Source: Actinocatenispora rupis
Lineage (GTDB): Bacteria; Actinomycetota; Actinomycetes; Mycobacteriales; Micromonosporaceae
DNA: 64,000 bases
Assembly (NCBI RefSeq): GCF_016861975.1
Contig: NZ_BOMB01000010.1
Coordinates: forward strand, 310,001-374,000
Reading direction: 5' to 3'
The notes beneath the pieces were generated by a model, which was given only the letters and a program-made list of their open reading frames with translations, was not told where the DNA came from and made no database searches. Made by a program: the position numbers and the translations under genes. Below, in pieces: positions 9,957 through 18,821 of this stretch; within the stretch, counting starts at the first letter, position 1, and the number at the start of each line of letters is the position of its first letter.

Positions 9957-10156
9957 CCGCACCGCATCTCGCCGTCGACCCGATCGCCTGCCAGGCGCAC
10001 GGACTGTGCGCCGAGCTGCTGCCCGGCGTCGTCACCCTGGACGAGTGGGGCTACCCGATCCTGCCGGCCGGTCCGGTACCGCCGGCGCTGCGGGCCGCGG
10101 CGAGGCGCGCCGTCAACGCCTGCCCGGTCCTCGCCCTCCGCCTCGCCACCGACTGA
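9947..10156 (+). CDS. [3Fe-4S]-type ferredoxin
   Basis: This 69-residue ferredoxin has three cysteines in the order C-x5-C (CQAHGLC) and CP near the end (NACPVLALRL), the ligand set of actinobacterial 3Fe-4S ferredoxins. The start overlaps the end of the NuoF-like gene by 10 bases. A GTG at 9953 is an alternative. It is the last gene of the redox operon and the likely small electron carrier for the NuoF-like protein. P450 partnering is typical of the family, but no P450 is adjacent. Confidence 0.85.
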   Translation: MAVTAPHLAVDPIACQAHGLCAELLPGVVTLDEWGYPILPAGPVPPALRAAARRAVNACPVLALRLATD

Positions 10157-10612
10157 CGCGACGGATCCGTTGCCCCGCAAGGGAAGTACCGACGCCCGTG
10201 TCGCGGGCGCCCGATGGATCCACGTGGGGAACGCTGCGGACCCGGTACCGTGGTGCCGCGGATCCGGTGCCGCGCAACGGACTCGTCGCCGGTCCGGGAG
10301 CGATGGTGGCAAACCCGTTGCGGGGGTGGGGGAGCGGGCCGTAGCGTGACCTCCGACGTACCGGGCAACGGTCGAACCGTGCGCCGACTTCGCTGGCGTA
10401 CCAACGGATCCGTGCCGTACCGACCTCACCGGGTGGCCGCCGACGGCGGCCGCCGGCGACGTACGGAGGCCGCGGACGTCGGCCGCGTCCCCGTGCTGCC
10501 GTGCACCGGCGCACCGGGGCGCGGCCGCCCGCGCGGTCGTACGCCGCGGAGGTGCCTCCACGCCGGGCACCTCCCCCTCGGGCCGGCGGGCACGCTACCG
10601 CCCGCCGGCCCC
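10157..10612. repeat. Intergenic block holding several dispersed palindrome copies
   Basis: No gene is seen in these 456 bp between convergent transcription units. Clear copies are at 10163-10187 (ggatccgttgc / gcaagggaagt) and 10260-10284 (ggatccggtgc / gcaacggactc). Half-copies lie near 10307-10325, 10364 and 10400. GC-rich inverted segments near 10435-10470 and 10575-10610 may end transcription from both sides. Confidence 0.55.
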
Positions 10613-11992
10613 TCAACCGTCCACAGTGGAGTGACGCGGCAGCCGGAGTACGGGAACCAGTGCCAGCGCGGCGATCGCGGCCAATGCCGGGAGGGTGGCC
10701 GGGCCGCCGGTACCGAGGGTGGCGGCGACGGCGATGCCGAGCGTCGGGCCGATGTTCATGGCGGTCTGCTTGAGCCCGCCGACGACCCCGGCGTACCCGG
10801 GCGGCGCGTCGCCGACGACCGCGGCGGTCGCGGTGACCATGACGGCCGCGAACCCCGCACCCAGCATCCCGAACGTCACGCCCGCCACGTACGGGGCGGC
10901 GATCGTCCACGACAGCGCGGTGACGCCGGCGGCGACCAGCACCACCCCGACCGCCGCGGTACGCCGGGCGCCGTACCGGCGGAGGGCGGTGTTCGCGACC
11001 GGTGCGCCGGCGACCATCAGCAGGGTCAGCGGGAGTACCCGGAGACCGGCGGTGAGGGCGTCGAGGCCGAGCCGGTCCTGGAGCAGGTACGTGCCGACGA
11101 ACAGGGTGCCGAGCAGCGCGGCGGTGGTGAGCAGCAGGATCGCGGTCGCCGCGGTGACCGTCGCGGAGCGCAGTACGGGCCGCGGCACGATCGGGTCCGC
11201 GGTACGCCGCTCGTGCCAGGTCAACAGCACCGCGGCGGCCGCCGTACCGGCGAGACCGGCGAGCGTGCGCGCGGACGCCCAGCCGTACGCGGGGATGCCG
11301 ACGAGGGTGTGCACGCCGGCGGCGAGGGTGCCGGCGACCAGGGCCGCGCCGACCAGGTCGAGCCGTGCCCCGGTACGACGCGGCGCGGGCAGCCGTACCG
11401 CGAGGGCGAGGGCGGCGACGGCCACCGCGACCGGCGCGGAGAGGACGAACACCGCGCGCCAGCCGAGGTGCGCGACGAGCGCGCCGCCGAGTACGGGCCC
11501 CGCGGCGGACGCCACCCCGATCGCGGCGGTCCGGACGGCGACGGGACGGCCGAGCCGGTCCGCCGGGTACGCCAGGCGCAGCAGGGCCAGGGTCGCCGGT
11601 TGGAGCAGCGCGCCGAACACGCCCTGCGCGACCCGCAACGCGACCACGACGCCGATCCCGGGCGCCAGCGCGATCCCGGCCGACGCGGCGGCGAACCCGA
11701 GCGCGCCGGTCGCCAGCAGCCGGACGTGCCCGTACCGGTCGCCGAGCCGGCCGGCGACGACCAGCAGCGCCGCCACCGCCACCAGGTACCCGGTGCTGGT
11801 CCACTGCACCGCGGACAGGCCCGCGCCCAGCTCGGTACGCAGCCGGGGCTGCGCGACGAGCAGGATCGTGCCGTCCAGGGCGACGAGCATCGCCCCGGCC
11901 ACGCTCGCCGCGAGCGCAAGCCCCCGCCGTACGCCGGGCAGCCGCACGTCCGCGGCGGCGTGCCCGGCCACGGCCGCGCGTACGTCGGTCAC
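10613..11992 (-). CDS. DHA2-type MFS drug exporter
   Basis: This 459-residue major facilitator protein has motif A-like VAGRLGDRYGHVRLL and the opening MLVALDGTILLVAQPRL with WTSTGYLVAVAALLVVAG, characteristic of the DHA2 (EmrB/QacA) group. At least twelve hydrophobic helices are visible. It should export a toxic or self-made small molecule by proton antiport. GTG 11992 overlaps the stop of the upstream TetR gene in GTGA, so the two form a regulator-exporter operon under the operators at 12588-12624. The C-terminus contains a TCCACAGTGGA palindrome encoding HSTVDG. Confidence 0.87.
   Translation of the reverse strand: MTDVRAAVAGHAAADVRLPGVRRGLALAASVAGAMLVALDGTILLVAQPRLRTELGAGLSAVQWTSTGYLVAVAALLVVAGRLGDRYGHVRLLATGALGFAAASAGIALAPGIGVVVALRVAQGVFGALLQPATLALLRLAYPADRLGRPVAVRTAAIGVASAAGPVLGGALVAHLGWRAVFVLSAPVAVAVAALALAVRLPAPRRTGARLDLVGAALVAGTLAAGVHTLVGIPAYGWASARTLAGLAGTAAAAVLLTWHERRTADPIVPRPVLRSATVTAATAILLLTTAALLGTLFVGTYLLQDRLGLDALTAGLRVLPLTLLMVAGAPVANTALRRYGARRTAAVGVVLVAAGVTALSWTIAAPYVAGVTFGMLGAGFAAVMVTATAAVVGDAPPGYAGVVGGLKQTAMNIGPTLGIAVAATLGTGGPATLPALAAIAALALVPVLRLPRHSTVDG
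10619..10630. repeat. TCCACWGTGGA palindrome, copy 1
   Basis: gtccacagtgga lies at the 3' end of the exporter gene and on the minus strand encodes STVD. It is one of five copies in the window. Confidence 0.5.
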
Positions 11993-12588
11993 GCGGGCAG
12001 GTGGGCGTCGAGGGCGGCGGTGACGAGCCGGTCGAGGGCCTTGCCGTCCTCCCCGGTACGCAGCGCGAGCTGCATGCTGCCCCAGCCCCACAGCTGCGTG
12101 ACGCCGTGCAGGTTCGCCCAGAGCGCGGCGGCCGTGACCGCGGCCGGAGCGGGCCGGCCGGCGGTGGGATGCGCGCGCCGGTGCTGCCGTACCAGCTCGA
12201 CGATCCGGTCGAACATCGGCAGGGTCGCCTCGCGCAGCCGCGGCCCGTCCGGGTCGTCCTCGCCGCGCAGCAGGTCGTGCCGGAACATCAGGTCGAACAT
12301 GCCGCGCCGCTCCACCGCGTACCCGACGTAGGTGCGGGACAGGGCGCGGAGCTGTTCGCGCGGGGGCGCGTCGGCGTCGACGGCGGCGGCGAACCGGGCC
12401 GCCAGGTCGGCGAAGCCCTGCCGGGCGATGGCCGACAGCAGCGCCCGGTGGGTCGGGAAGTAGCGCCGGGGCGCGCCGTGCGACACCCCGGCCCGGCGCG
12501 CGATCTCGCGCAACCCGACCGCGTCCGCGCCGTCTCGTAGCACCAGCTCGACTCCGGCGGCCACCAGCCGCTCGCGTACGGACTCCAT
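11989..12588 (-). CDS. TetR family regulator of the adjacent exporter
   Basis: This 199-residue regulator has an N-terminal TetR helix-turn-helix (LREIARRAGVSHGAPRRYF, about residues 26-44) and an all-helical ligand domain. A LWANLHGVTQLWGWG block suggests the WHG-type C-terminal domain. It is transcribed with the DHA2 exporter through a 4-bp overlap. Two 13-bp palindromic operators lie at and just upstream of its start codon, so it very likely represses its own operon until ligand binds. Neither ligand nor exporter substrate can be read from sequence. Confidence 0.9.
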   Translation of the reverse strand: MESVRERLVAAGVELVLRDGADAVGLREIARRAGVSHGAPRRYFPTHRALLSAIARQGFADLAARFAAAVDADAPPREQLRALSRTYVGYAVERRGMFDLMFRHDLLRGEDDPDGPRLREATLPMFDRIVELVRQHRRAHPTAGRPAPAAVTAAALWANLHGVTQLWGWGSMQLALRTGEDGKALDRLVTAALDAHLPA

Positions 12589-12624
12589 GGACAGTGTCTA
12601 CCAGACGGCCGTAGACACTGTCTA
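12588..12624. promoter_or_regulatory. Paired TetR operators
   Basis: Site 1, tggacagtgtcta (12588-12600), touches the tetR start codon. Site 2, tagacactgtcta (12612-12624), is a palindrome symmetric at every position but its central base. The two are near-copies with centres 24 bp apart, which suggests two dimers bound cooperatively over the tetR promoter. Confidence 0.7.
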
Positions 12625-12627
12625 CGC

Positions 12628-12711
12628 GCGGTGTCGGAAGCGCGGTGTCGGAAGCGCGGTGTCGGAAGCGCGGTGTCGGAAGCGTGGTGTCGGAAGCGTG
12701 GTGCCGGACCG
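12628..12711. repeat. 14-bp direct tandem repeat, six units
   Basis: The unit gcggtgtcggaagc is repeated head to tail. Units 1-4 (12628-12683) are identical, unit 5 has gtgg in place of gcgg, and unit 6 (12698-12711) is degenerate. The array begins three bases after operator 2 and lies between the divergent tetR and SulP genes. Confidence 0.85.
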
Positions 12712-12871
12712 GTGGCGGCCGACGCCCTCGGTGCGCGCGCGCCCGCCGCTCCGGTCCCGGCTGGCGCCGGCCCGAAGTCCATCGACGGCCGGGTTCGGCG
12801 ATCCGCCCGACGCGGCGACGCTTTCTCCCTACGCTGGGACCAGCCGCCGTACGGGGATTCGGGGGTTCGCG

Positions 12872-14560
12872 GTGTTCGTGTTCCGATCGTTCCGGGGGTA
12901 CCGGCCGCGGTGGATCCGCGCGGACGTCGTCGCCGGCCTCACCGTGTGGGCGGTGCTCGTCCCGGAATCCCTCGCGTACGCCACGATCGCCGGCGTGCCG
13001 CCCGTCGTCGGCCTGTACGCCGCGGTCCCGGCGCTGCTGCTGTACCTGGTGTTCGGCTCGTCCCGGCACCTGGTGGTGGGCGCGATGTCGGCGACCGCCG
13101 CGCTGTCCGCCGGCATCGTGGCCGACCTCGCCAAGGGCGGCACCGCGCAGTACGTGGGGCTGACCGCGGCGCTCGCCGTCGTCACCGGCCTGATCGGCAT
13201 CCTCGCCGGGCTGCTGCGGCTCGGTTTCCTCGCCTCGTTCATCTCCGAACCGGTACTCAAGGGCTTCATCATCGGCCTGGCGCTGACCATCATGGTCGGC
13301 CAGCTGCCCAAGCTGTTCGGCGTACCGAAGGGGTCCGGGGACTTCTTCGAGCAGCTCGGCCACCTGGTCGGCCACCTCGGCGACACCCAGGGGGTCACGC
13401 TCGCGATCGGCCTCGGCTCGCTGGCCGTCGTCCTGGTGCTCCGGCGCTGGCTGCCGATCGTCCCCGGCTCGCTGGTCGCGGTCGTCCTCGGCGTCGCCCT
13501 CGTGTACGCGTTCGACCTGGACCGGCACGGCGTGGCGATCGTCGGGCACGTGCAGTCCGGGCTGCCGCACGTGGGGCTGCCGCAGCACGTGTCCGCGCAC
13601 GGCTACCTGGACCTGGCCGGCCCCGCCGTCGGCGTACTGCTGGTCGGGTTCGCGGAGGGGCTGGGCGCGGCGAAGACGTACGCGGCGAAGCACGGCTACG
13701 AGGTCGACGCGAACGCCGAACTGATCGGCCTCGGCGCCGCCAACCTCGGGGCGGGCCTCGGGTCCGGCATGGTCGTCAACGGCAGCCTGTCGAAGACCGC
13801 GGTGAACGGCGGCGCGGGCGCCCGCTCGCAGCTGTCCGGCGCCACGGTCGCCGTCCTCACGGTCGTCACGCTGCTGTTCCTGACCGGGCTGTTCGAGAAG
13901 CTGCCGGAGGCGACGCTCGCCGCGGTCGTCATCGCCGCGGTCGTCGAACTCGTCGACATCGCCTCGCTGCGCCGGCTGTTCCGGGTGTCCACGAGCCGGC
14001 TCGGCCGCATCTACGGGCACGCGGCCCGCGCCGACTTCGCCGCCGCCGTCGCCGCGATGCTCGGCGTCCTGGTGTTCGACACGCTGCCGGGCCTGTTCAT
14101 CGGGATCGGCGTGGCGCTCGTGCTCCTGCTGTACCGGTCGTCCCGGCCGAACGTGGCGGTCCTCGGCCGGCTGCCCGGCGACGGGCCGTGGGTCGACCTC
14201 GACCGGGACTCCCGTGCGGTGGAGCCGCCGGGCGCGCTCGTCTGCCGCGTCGAGTCCGGCCTGTACTTCGCCAACTCCGACCACGTCCGTACCCGGATCC
14301 GTACGCTCGCCGCGGAGCGGCACGCCACCGTCGTCGTACTGGACGCGGAGACGGTGCCGTTCGTCGACGTCACCGCGACCGCGATGCTGACCCAGCTGCG
14401 CGACGAGCTCGCCGCCGCCGGCGCCGACCTCCGCATCGCCCGCGACATCGGCCAGGTCCGCGACGTCCTGCGGGCCGCCGACGCGTCCGACCTCCCCCTG
14501 TACCGCGGGATCTCCGCCGCGGTGTCCGACGACCACCCCGCCGGTACGCCGGCGTCCTGA
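12872..14560 (+). CDS. SulP family anion transporter with STAS domain
   Basis: This 562-residue SulP protein has the signature LTVWAVLVPESLAYATIAGVPPVVGLYA. About eleven to twelve membrane helices are followed by a STAS domain (about residues 430-550) with the conserved VVLDAETVPFVDVTATAML block. SulP members carry sulfate, bicarbonate or dicarboxylates; this one cannot be assigned. The start is GTG 12872 after a GGGGG stretch, placing RSFRGYRPRW at the N-terminus. The frame is open further upstream, but that part reads through the 14-bp repeat and is not expected to be translated. Confidence 0.85.
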   Translation: MFVFRSFRGYRPRWIRADVVAGLTVWAVLVPESLAYATIAGVPPVVGLYAAVPALLLYLVFGSSRHLVVGAMSATAALSAGIVADLAKGGTAQYVGLTAALAVVTGLIGILAGLLRLGFLASFISEPVLKGFIIGLALTIMVGQLPKLFGVPKGSGDFFEQLGHLVGHLGDTQGVTLAIGLGSLAVVLVLRRWLPIVPGSLVAVVLGVALVYAFDLDRHGVAIVGHVQSGLPHVGLPQHVSAHGYLDLAGPAVGVLLVGFAEGLGAAKTYAAKHGYEVDANAELIGLGAANLGAGLGSGMVVNGSLSKTAVNGGAGARSQLSGATVAVLTVVTLLFLTGLFEKLPEATLAAVVIAAVVELVDIASLRRLFRVSTSRLGRIYGHAARADFAAAVAAMLGVLVFDTLPGLFIGIGVALVLLLYRSSRPNVAVLGRLPGDGPWVDLDRDSRAVEPPGALVCRVESGLYFANSDHVRTRIRTLAAERHATVVVLDAETVPFVDVTATAMLTQLRDELAAAGADLRIARDIGQVRDVLRAADASDLPLYRGISAAVSDDHPAGTPAS

Positions 14561-14628
14561 ACCCGCCGATCGGCTCAACCGGGCCAGTTCCGGCAAAGTC
14601 GGGGCCGGTGCGCGGGGTGCGGTCGAGA

Positions 14629-15423
14629 ATGGACGGCGTGGCGGTCGTCGCGATCCTCGTCCTCCTCGCGGTCCTCTGGTACCTGTTGCGCGCGGTCGGG
14701 CTGGTGTGGCTGCCGGCGACCCGGACGGTCCGTTCGCTGAGCGTGTGGACCGGGCGGCTGCACGGCTGGGTGGTGACCGCGCCGGCGACCTTCGCGTACG
14801 CGGCGATCTTCACGGCGTCCACGCTGCTCCAGCGCTCCGCCCCGCCGAACCTGATCACGCTGCTGACGACGATCCAGAGCACGAACCTGGCCCGGCTGAG
14901 TACCAAGCCGGTCAGCGCGTTGGTGACCAGCGGGCTGTGGGTGGCCGACCAGGGGGTCGGGCTCGCCGGCTACCTGCTGGTGTTCTGCGTGGTGATCGCC
15001 TGGGCCGAGCGACGGTACGGCACGCCGCGGATGATCCTGATCTGGCTGTCCGGGCACGTACTGGGCTCGCTGCTCACCGCGCTGGTGGAGGTGCACGCGA
15101 TCCGGTCCGGGAAGGCGCCGCACTCGCTCGCGGTGTCGACCGACGTGGGCGTCAGCTACATCATGGTCGCCGGCTGCGTCGCCGCGGTCCTGGTGTTCCG
15201 CGGCTGGTTGAAGATCGCCGGCGTGCTCGCGATGGCCGTCGGCGTGGTGCTGCCGGTGATCGTGCACCACACCATCTGGGACCTCGGCCACCTGCTCGCC
15301 ACGCTGTGCGGGCTGGGGATGGCCGCGCTGCTGCTGGCGATCCGCCCGTTGCGGATCCCGATACCGGTGGACGAGGTCACCGCCGGCCTCGCCGTACGCC
15401 GGCGGCCGCGCCCGCGGCACTGA
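14629..15423 (+). CDS. Rhomboid-like membrane protein
   Basis: This 264-residue protein has six or more hydrophobic helices. A GVSY segment (DVGVSYIMVAG) is in the place of the rhomboid GxSG serine motif, and a later helix has DLGHLLATLCGLG, matching the HxxxxxxG histidine helix. The core serine and histidine are therefore present, but the GASG context is altered. It could be a divergent intramembrane protease or an inactive relative. It is co-directional with the SulP gene (68-bp gap) and precedes a GH116 gene. Confidence 0.6.
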   Translation: MDGVAVVAILVLLAVLWYLLRAVGLVWLPATRTVRSLSVWTGRLHGWVVTAPATFAYAAIFTASTLLQRSAPPNLITLLTTIQSTNLARLSTKPVSALVTSGLWVADQGVGLAGYLLVFCVVIAWAERRYGTPRMILIWLSGHVLGSLLTALVEVHAIRSGKAPHSLAVSTDVGVSYIMVAGCVAAVLVFRGWLKIAGVLAMAVGVVLPVIVHHTIWDLGHLLATLCGLGMAALLLAIRPLRIPIPVDEVTAGLAVRRRPRPRH

Positions 15424-15510
15424 CCGCACGGGGTGGGACCGGCGGTGGTCGGGCGGCGCCACCGGTACCGGCCTGGCTATGCTCCCGCGATGTCCGGAGA
15501 TGGGAGCGCG

Positions 15511-17970
15511 ATGGAGTGGCCGTGGCTGCGGGAGTACACCGGTGACCGGTTGCGGCGGATCTCGTTGCCACTGGGCGGAATCGGTACCGGCACGATCGGG
15601 TTCGCCGGCCGCGGGCACCTGACCGACTGGGAGCTGCTGGACCATCCCGACCACGGCAACCGGCCGCGGGTGTCGCTGTTCGCGCTGCGGCTCGCCGACA
15701 CCGACGGCACCGTGCTCGCGGTCCGCGCGCTGGAGGGCCCGCTCGACGACGCCGAGTACGACGGGGCGTACGGGTCGGCGGCCGCGAACCAGGGCCTGCC
15801 GCGCTTCCCGGCCGCCACGTTCCGTACCGCGTATCCGTTGGGGCAGCTGGATCTGGGCGATCCGGACCTGCCGGTGGCGGTGACCGTACGGGCGTGGAAC
15901 CCGTTCGTCCCGTCGGACGTGCCGGCGAGTTCGCTGCCGGTGGCCGCGCTGCGGTACGCGGTGACCAACCGCGGCGAGCGCCCCCTGGACGTGTCCGTAC
16001 TCGGTGCGGTGACGAGCCCGCTCGGCGACGGCGCCGACCACACCGCCGCCGTACTCGACGGGGCCGGGCTCGGCGGCGTGGAGCTGACCGCCCGCGGTGG
16101 CGCGCCGTACGCGGCGGGATCGTTGGCACTGGGCCTGCTCGACCCGTCCGACCGGGCCAGCCGGCGTACCCGGTGGCCGGAACTGTCCTGGGGCGACGGG
16201 CTGCTGTCGTTCTGGACCGACTTCGCCGACGACGGCGTGCTGACCGACCCGCCCGCCGGTACGCCGATCGCCGCGGTCGCCGACACCCGTACGGTGGCGC
16301 CCGGCGCGACGGTCGAGTTCACGTACCTGATCGGCTGGCACGTGCCGGTGCGCCGGGCCTGGCGCTGGCTGCCGCTGGACTGGGGCGACGACTGGGACAT
16401 GGACCCGGACCGCCTGCTGGCCAACCACTACGCGCGCGACCGGGACTCCGCCGCCGACGTGCTGCGCGAGGTGGCGCCGCGGCTCGGCGGGCTGACCGCG
16501 CGGACGGTGGCGTTCGTGCGGGCGTTCGTCGAGCAGGACGTACCGCCGGAGCTGGTGGAGGCGGCCCTGTTCACCGCGTCCACACTGCGCACCCAGACCT
16601 GTTTCCGCACCGACGACGGGCACTTCTTCGGCTGGGAGGGCGTCGCCGACCGGATCGGCAGTTGCCACGGCAACTGCACCCACGTCTGGCACTACGAGTA
16701 CGCGACGGCGCACCTGTTCGGGGAGCTGTCCCGGTCGATGCGCACGCTGGAGTTCGCGCACGCCACGGACGAACGCGGGCTGATGAGCTTCCGGATCGGG
16801 CTGCCGCTGGCCGAGAAGGCGCGCGAGTGGCCGCTCGCCGCGGCGGACGGCCAGCTCGGCGCGATCGTCCGGCTGTGGCACGACTGGCGGCTGTCCGGCG
16901 ACGACCACCTCCTGCGTACGCTGTGGCCCGCGGCGCGCCGGGCGCTGGAGTTCTGCTGGATCCCGGGCGGCTGGGACGCCGACCGCGACGGCGTACTGGA
17001 GGGCGTCCAGCACAACACGTACGACGTGGAGTTCTACGGGCCGAACCCGCAGGAGGCCACCTGGTACCTGGCGGCGCTGGACGCCGCGGCCCGGATCGCC
17101 GACCACGTGGGCGATCCCGCGTTCGCCGCCACCTGCCGCGCGCTGCGCGCCTCCGGACAGTCCACTGTGGACACCGAACTGTTCAACGGCGAGTACTACG
17201 TGCAGCGCGTGACGCCCGCCGCCGAGATCGCCGACGGGCTGCGGCATCCGTCCATGGGCGCCACCGACCCGGCCGACCCGCCGTTCCAGCTCGGCGACGG
17301 CTGCCTCACCGACCAGCTCGTCGGCGAGGTCGCCGCCCGGCTCGTCGGCCTCGGCCCGCAGCTCGACCCCGCGCACACCGACGCCGCGGCGCGCGCGGTG
17401 CTGGCGTACAACTGGCGGGACCGGTTCGACCGGGACCTCAACCACATGCGCGGGTTCGCCCTCGGCGACGAACGCGGCCTGCTCGTCGCCAGCTACCCGC
17501 ACGGAAACCGCCCCGAACGCCCCTTCTCGTACTTCTCCGAGGTGATGACGGGCTTCGAGTACACGGCGGCCACGGCGCTGGTGCAGGCCGGCGACCTGGC
17601 CGGGGCACGCCGGGTCGTCGCCGCCGTCCGCGACCGGTACGACGGGGCCCGGCGCAACCCGTACGACGAGGCCGAGTGCGGCCGGCACTACGCCCGGGCG
17701 ATGGCCAGTTGGGGCACGCTGCTCGCCTGGCAGGGCTTCACGTACGACGCGGTCGACGGCGTGCTCACCGTGACGCCGCGCGCCGACCGGATCACGTACG
17801 CGGTCGCCGCCGGGGACGCCTGGGGCACGGTGGCGGTCCGCGCCGGGCGCACGACCGTCGCGGTACACGAGGGTGTGCTGGCGTTGCGGCGCCTGGTCGT
17901 CACCGGTGTCGGCGAGTGGGATCTCGGCGGCGTACGCCGGCTCGGTGCCGGCGCCGAACTCCGCGTCTGA
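15511..17970 (+). CDS. GH116 family glycoside hydrolase (glucosylceramidase-like)
   Basis: This protein of about 819 residues has an N-terminal beta-rich domain (ISLPLGGIGTGTIGFAGRG, LTDWELLDHP) and a C-terminal catalytic alpha/alpha barrel. The likely nucleophile is Glu396 in THVWHYE. A candidate acid is Asp505 in HNTYDVEFYG. GH116 enzymes act on beta-glucosides, beta-xylosides or N-acetylglucosaminides. No signal peptide is seen, so it is probably cytosolic. ATG 15511 has a GGGAG site five bases upstream. ATG 15490, seven codons earlier, is the alternative without one. Confidence 0.82.
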   Translation: MEWPWLREYTGDRLRRISLPLGGIGTGTIGFAGRGHLTDWELLDHPDHGNRPRVSLFALRLADTDGTVLAVRALEGPLDDAEYDGAYGSAAANQGLPRFPAATFRTAYPLGQLDLGDPDLPVAVTVRAWNPFVPSDVPASSLPVAALRYAVTNRGERPLDVSVLGAVTSPLGDGADHTAAVLDGAGLGGVELTARGGAPYAAGSLALGLLDPSDRASRRTRWPELSWGDGLLSFWTDFADDGVLTDPPAGTPIAAVADTRTVAPGATVEFTYLIGWHVPVRRAWRWLPLDWGDDWDMDPDRLLANHYARDRDSAADVLREVAPRLGGLTARTVAFVRAFVEQDVPPELVEAALFTASTLRTQTCFRTDDGHFFGWEGVADRIGSCHGNCTHVWHYEYATAHLFGELSRSMRTLEFAHATDERGLMSFRIGLPLAEKAREWPLAAADGQLGAIVRLWHDWRLSGDDHLLRTLWPAARRALEFCWIPGGWDADRDGVLEGVQHNTYDVEFYGPNPQEATWYLAALDAAARIADHVGDPAFAATCRALRASGQSTVDTELFNGEYYVQRVTPAAEIADGLRHPSMGATDPADPPFQLGDGCLTDQLVGEVAARLVGLGPQLDPAHTDAAARAVLAYNWRDRFDRDLNHMRGFALGDERGLLVASYPHGNRPERPFSYFSEVMTGFEYTAATALVQAGDLAGARRVVAAVRDRYDGARRNPYDEAECGRHYARAMASWGTLLAWQGFTYDAVDGVLTVTPRADRITYAVAAGDAWGTVAVRAGRTTVAVHEGVLALRRLVVTGVGEWDLGGVRRLGAGAELRV
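17160..17172. repeat. TCCACWGTGGA palindrome, copy 2
   Basis: gtccactgtggac is a 13-bp palindrome, symmetric except at its centre, inside the GH116 gene and encoding STVD. Confidence 0.5.
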
Positions 17971-17981
17971 TCACCCTCGGG

Positions 17982-18527
17982 TCAGCGGCCGGGCGGCGGC
18001 TGGTCGGCGCGCGTGGGCCGTACGGTCGGATCCGGCGCGTCCGCGGTGGCGTGCCGGCCGGTGCCGACGTTGGACTGCGGCCAGCGCCCGCCGGCCGTGA
18101 CCGTCTGCTCGGGCGCCCACCGGTCCGGCCCGGATCCCGCCCGGTTGTTGATCATCGTGGCGAGCGACCAGATCACGAACACGTCCAGCGCGATGACCAG
18201 GATCGACCAGAACGGGTAGTGCGGCAGGAAGAAGAAGTTGTTCACCGCGGACAGCGCGGCGAGCGCGATCGCGGTGACCGCCGCCCAACTGGCGCCGGCG
18301 AACAGGAACAGGCCGACCACCACCATGAGCGCCCCGATGACCAGGTGGATCCAGCCCCAGCTGGTCGTGTTCAGGTCGAACAGGTAGTTCCGGGTGACGA
18401 GGTAGAAGGTGTGCCGGACGATCCCGATGATCCCCATGATCGCCTGGAAGATGCCGGTCACCACGAGCAGCGTGGCGGCGAAGACCGATCCGGCCACCGC
18501 CCAGCCGTTCCGGGCAGGTTGAGACAT
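17982..18527 (-). CDS. DUF7144-like small membrane protein
   Basis: This 181-residue protein has four hydrophobic helices. It contains the block WGWIHLVIGALMVVVGLFLF and aromatic-rich NNFFFLPHYPFWS typical of an uncharacterised actinobacterial membrane family, followed by a disordered tail. The start ATG 18527 is chosen because GGAGGGGGAAG lies just upstream. An earlier ATG at 18545 lacks such a site. The gene is convergent with the GH116 gene, 11 bases apart. Function is unknown. Confidence 0.75.
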   Translation of the reverse strand: MSQPARNGWAVAGSVFAATLLVVTGIFQAIMGIIGIVRHTFYLVTRNYLFDLNTTSWGWIHLVIGALMVVVGLFLFAGASWAAVTAIALAALSAVNNFFFLPHYPFWSILVIALDVFVIWSLATMINNRAGSGPDRWAPEQTVTAGGRWPQSNVGTGRHATADAPDPTVRPTRADQPPPGR

Positions 18528-18629
18528 GGCTTCCCCCTCCGGCATGCCGTATCCCTCGACGGTATGCGCGGCGGGCCGCGACGGTGCCGGAAACGGCGGA
18601 ATCCGCGCGGACCGCACCGGCACAGTACT

Positions 18630-18641
18630 GTCCACAGTGGA
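18630..18641. repeat. TCCACWGTGGA palindrome, copy 3
   Basis: gtccacagtgga lies in the divergent gap between the DUF7144-like and DUF1269 genes, and is one of two intergenic copies. Confidence 0.5.
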
Positions 18642-18821
18642 GTGCTCGGGTGGCGTTCGGCGTACCGGTCGCGAAGCGCGTCGTGCTGGTACGTAAGGGA
18701 AGCATCGCCACGCGGCGGACCTCCGGGACGGTACCGGAGGGGTTTTCGGGTTCGCCGACCGCGACGCACCGTTCGCCATACGATCGGCCTCGACCAGGCG
18801 GCAGACGACCGGGGGGAACGG

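Noticed and set aside
5827-10570. Very long open frames on the minus strand opposite the redox operon
   Set aside because: They are biased in composition (Arg, Pro, Ala-rich), match no family and lie opposite genes with clear motifs. High GC at third positions opens antisense frames.
12628-12711. Possible CRISPR array
   Set aside because: The 14-bp units are contiguous with no spacers, and no cas genes are present.
12587-12871. Upstream start of the SulP gene at 12587, adding about 95 residues
   Set aside because: The extra part reads through the TetR operators and the tandem repeat and gives low-complexity sequence. GTG 12872 has a GGGGG stretch upstream and starts at the family N-terminus.
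14575-17868. Long minus-strand open frame opposite the rhomboid-like and GH116 genes
   Set aside because: It has Arg/Gln/His/Val-rich sequence without domains. The plus strand carries intact catalytic motifs throughout.
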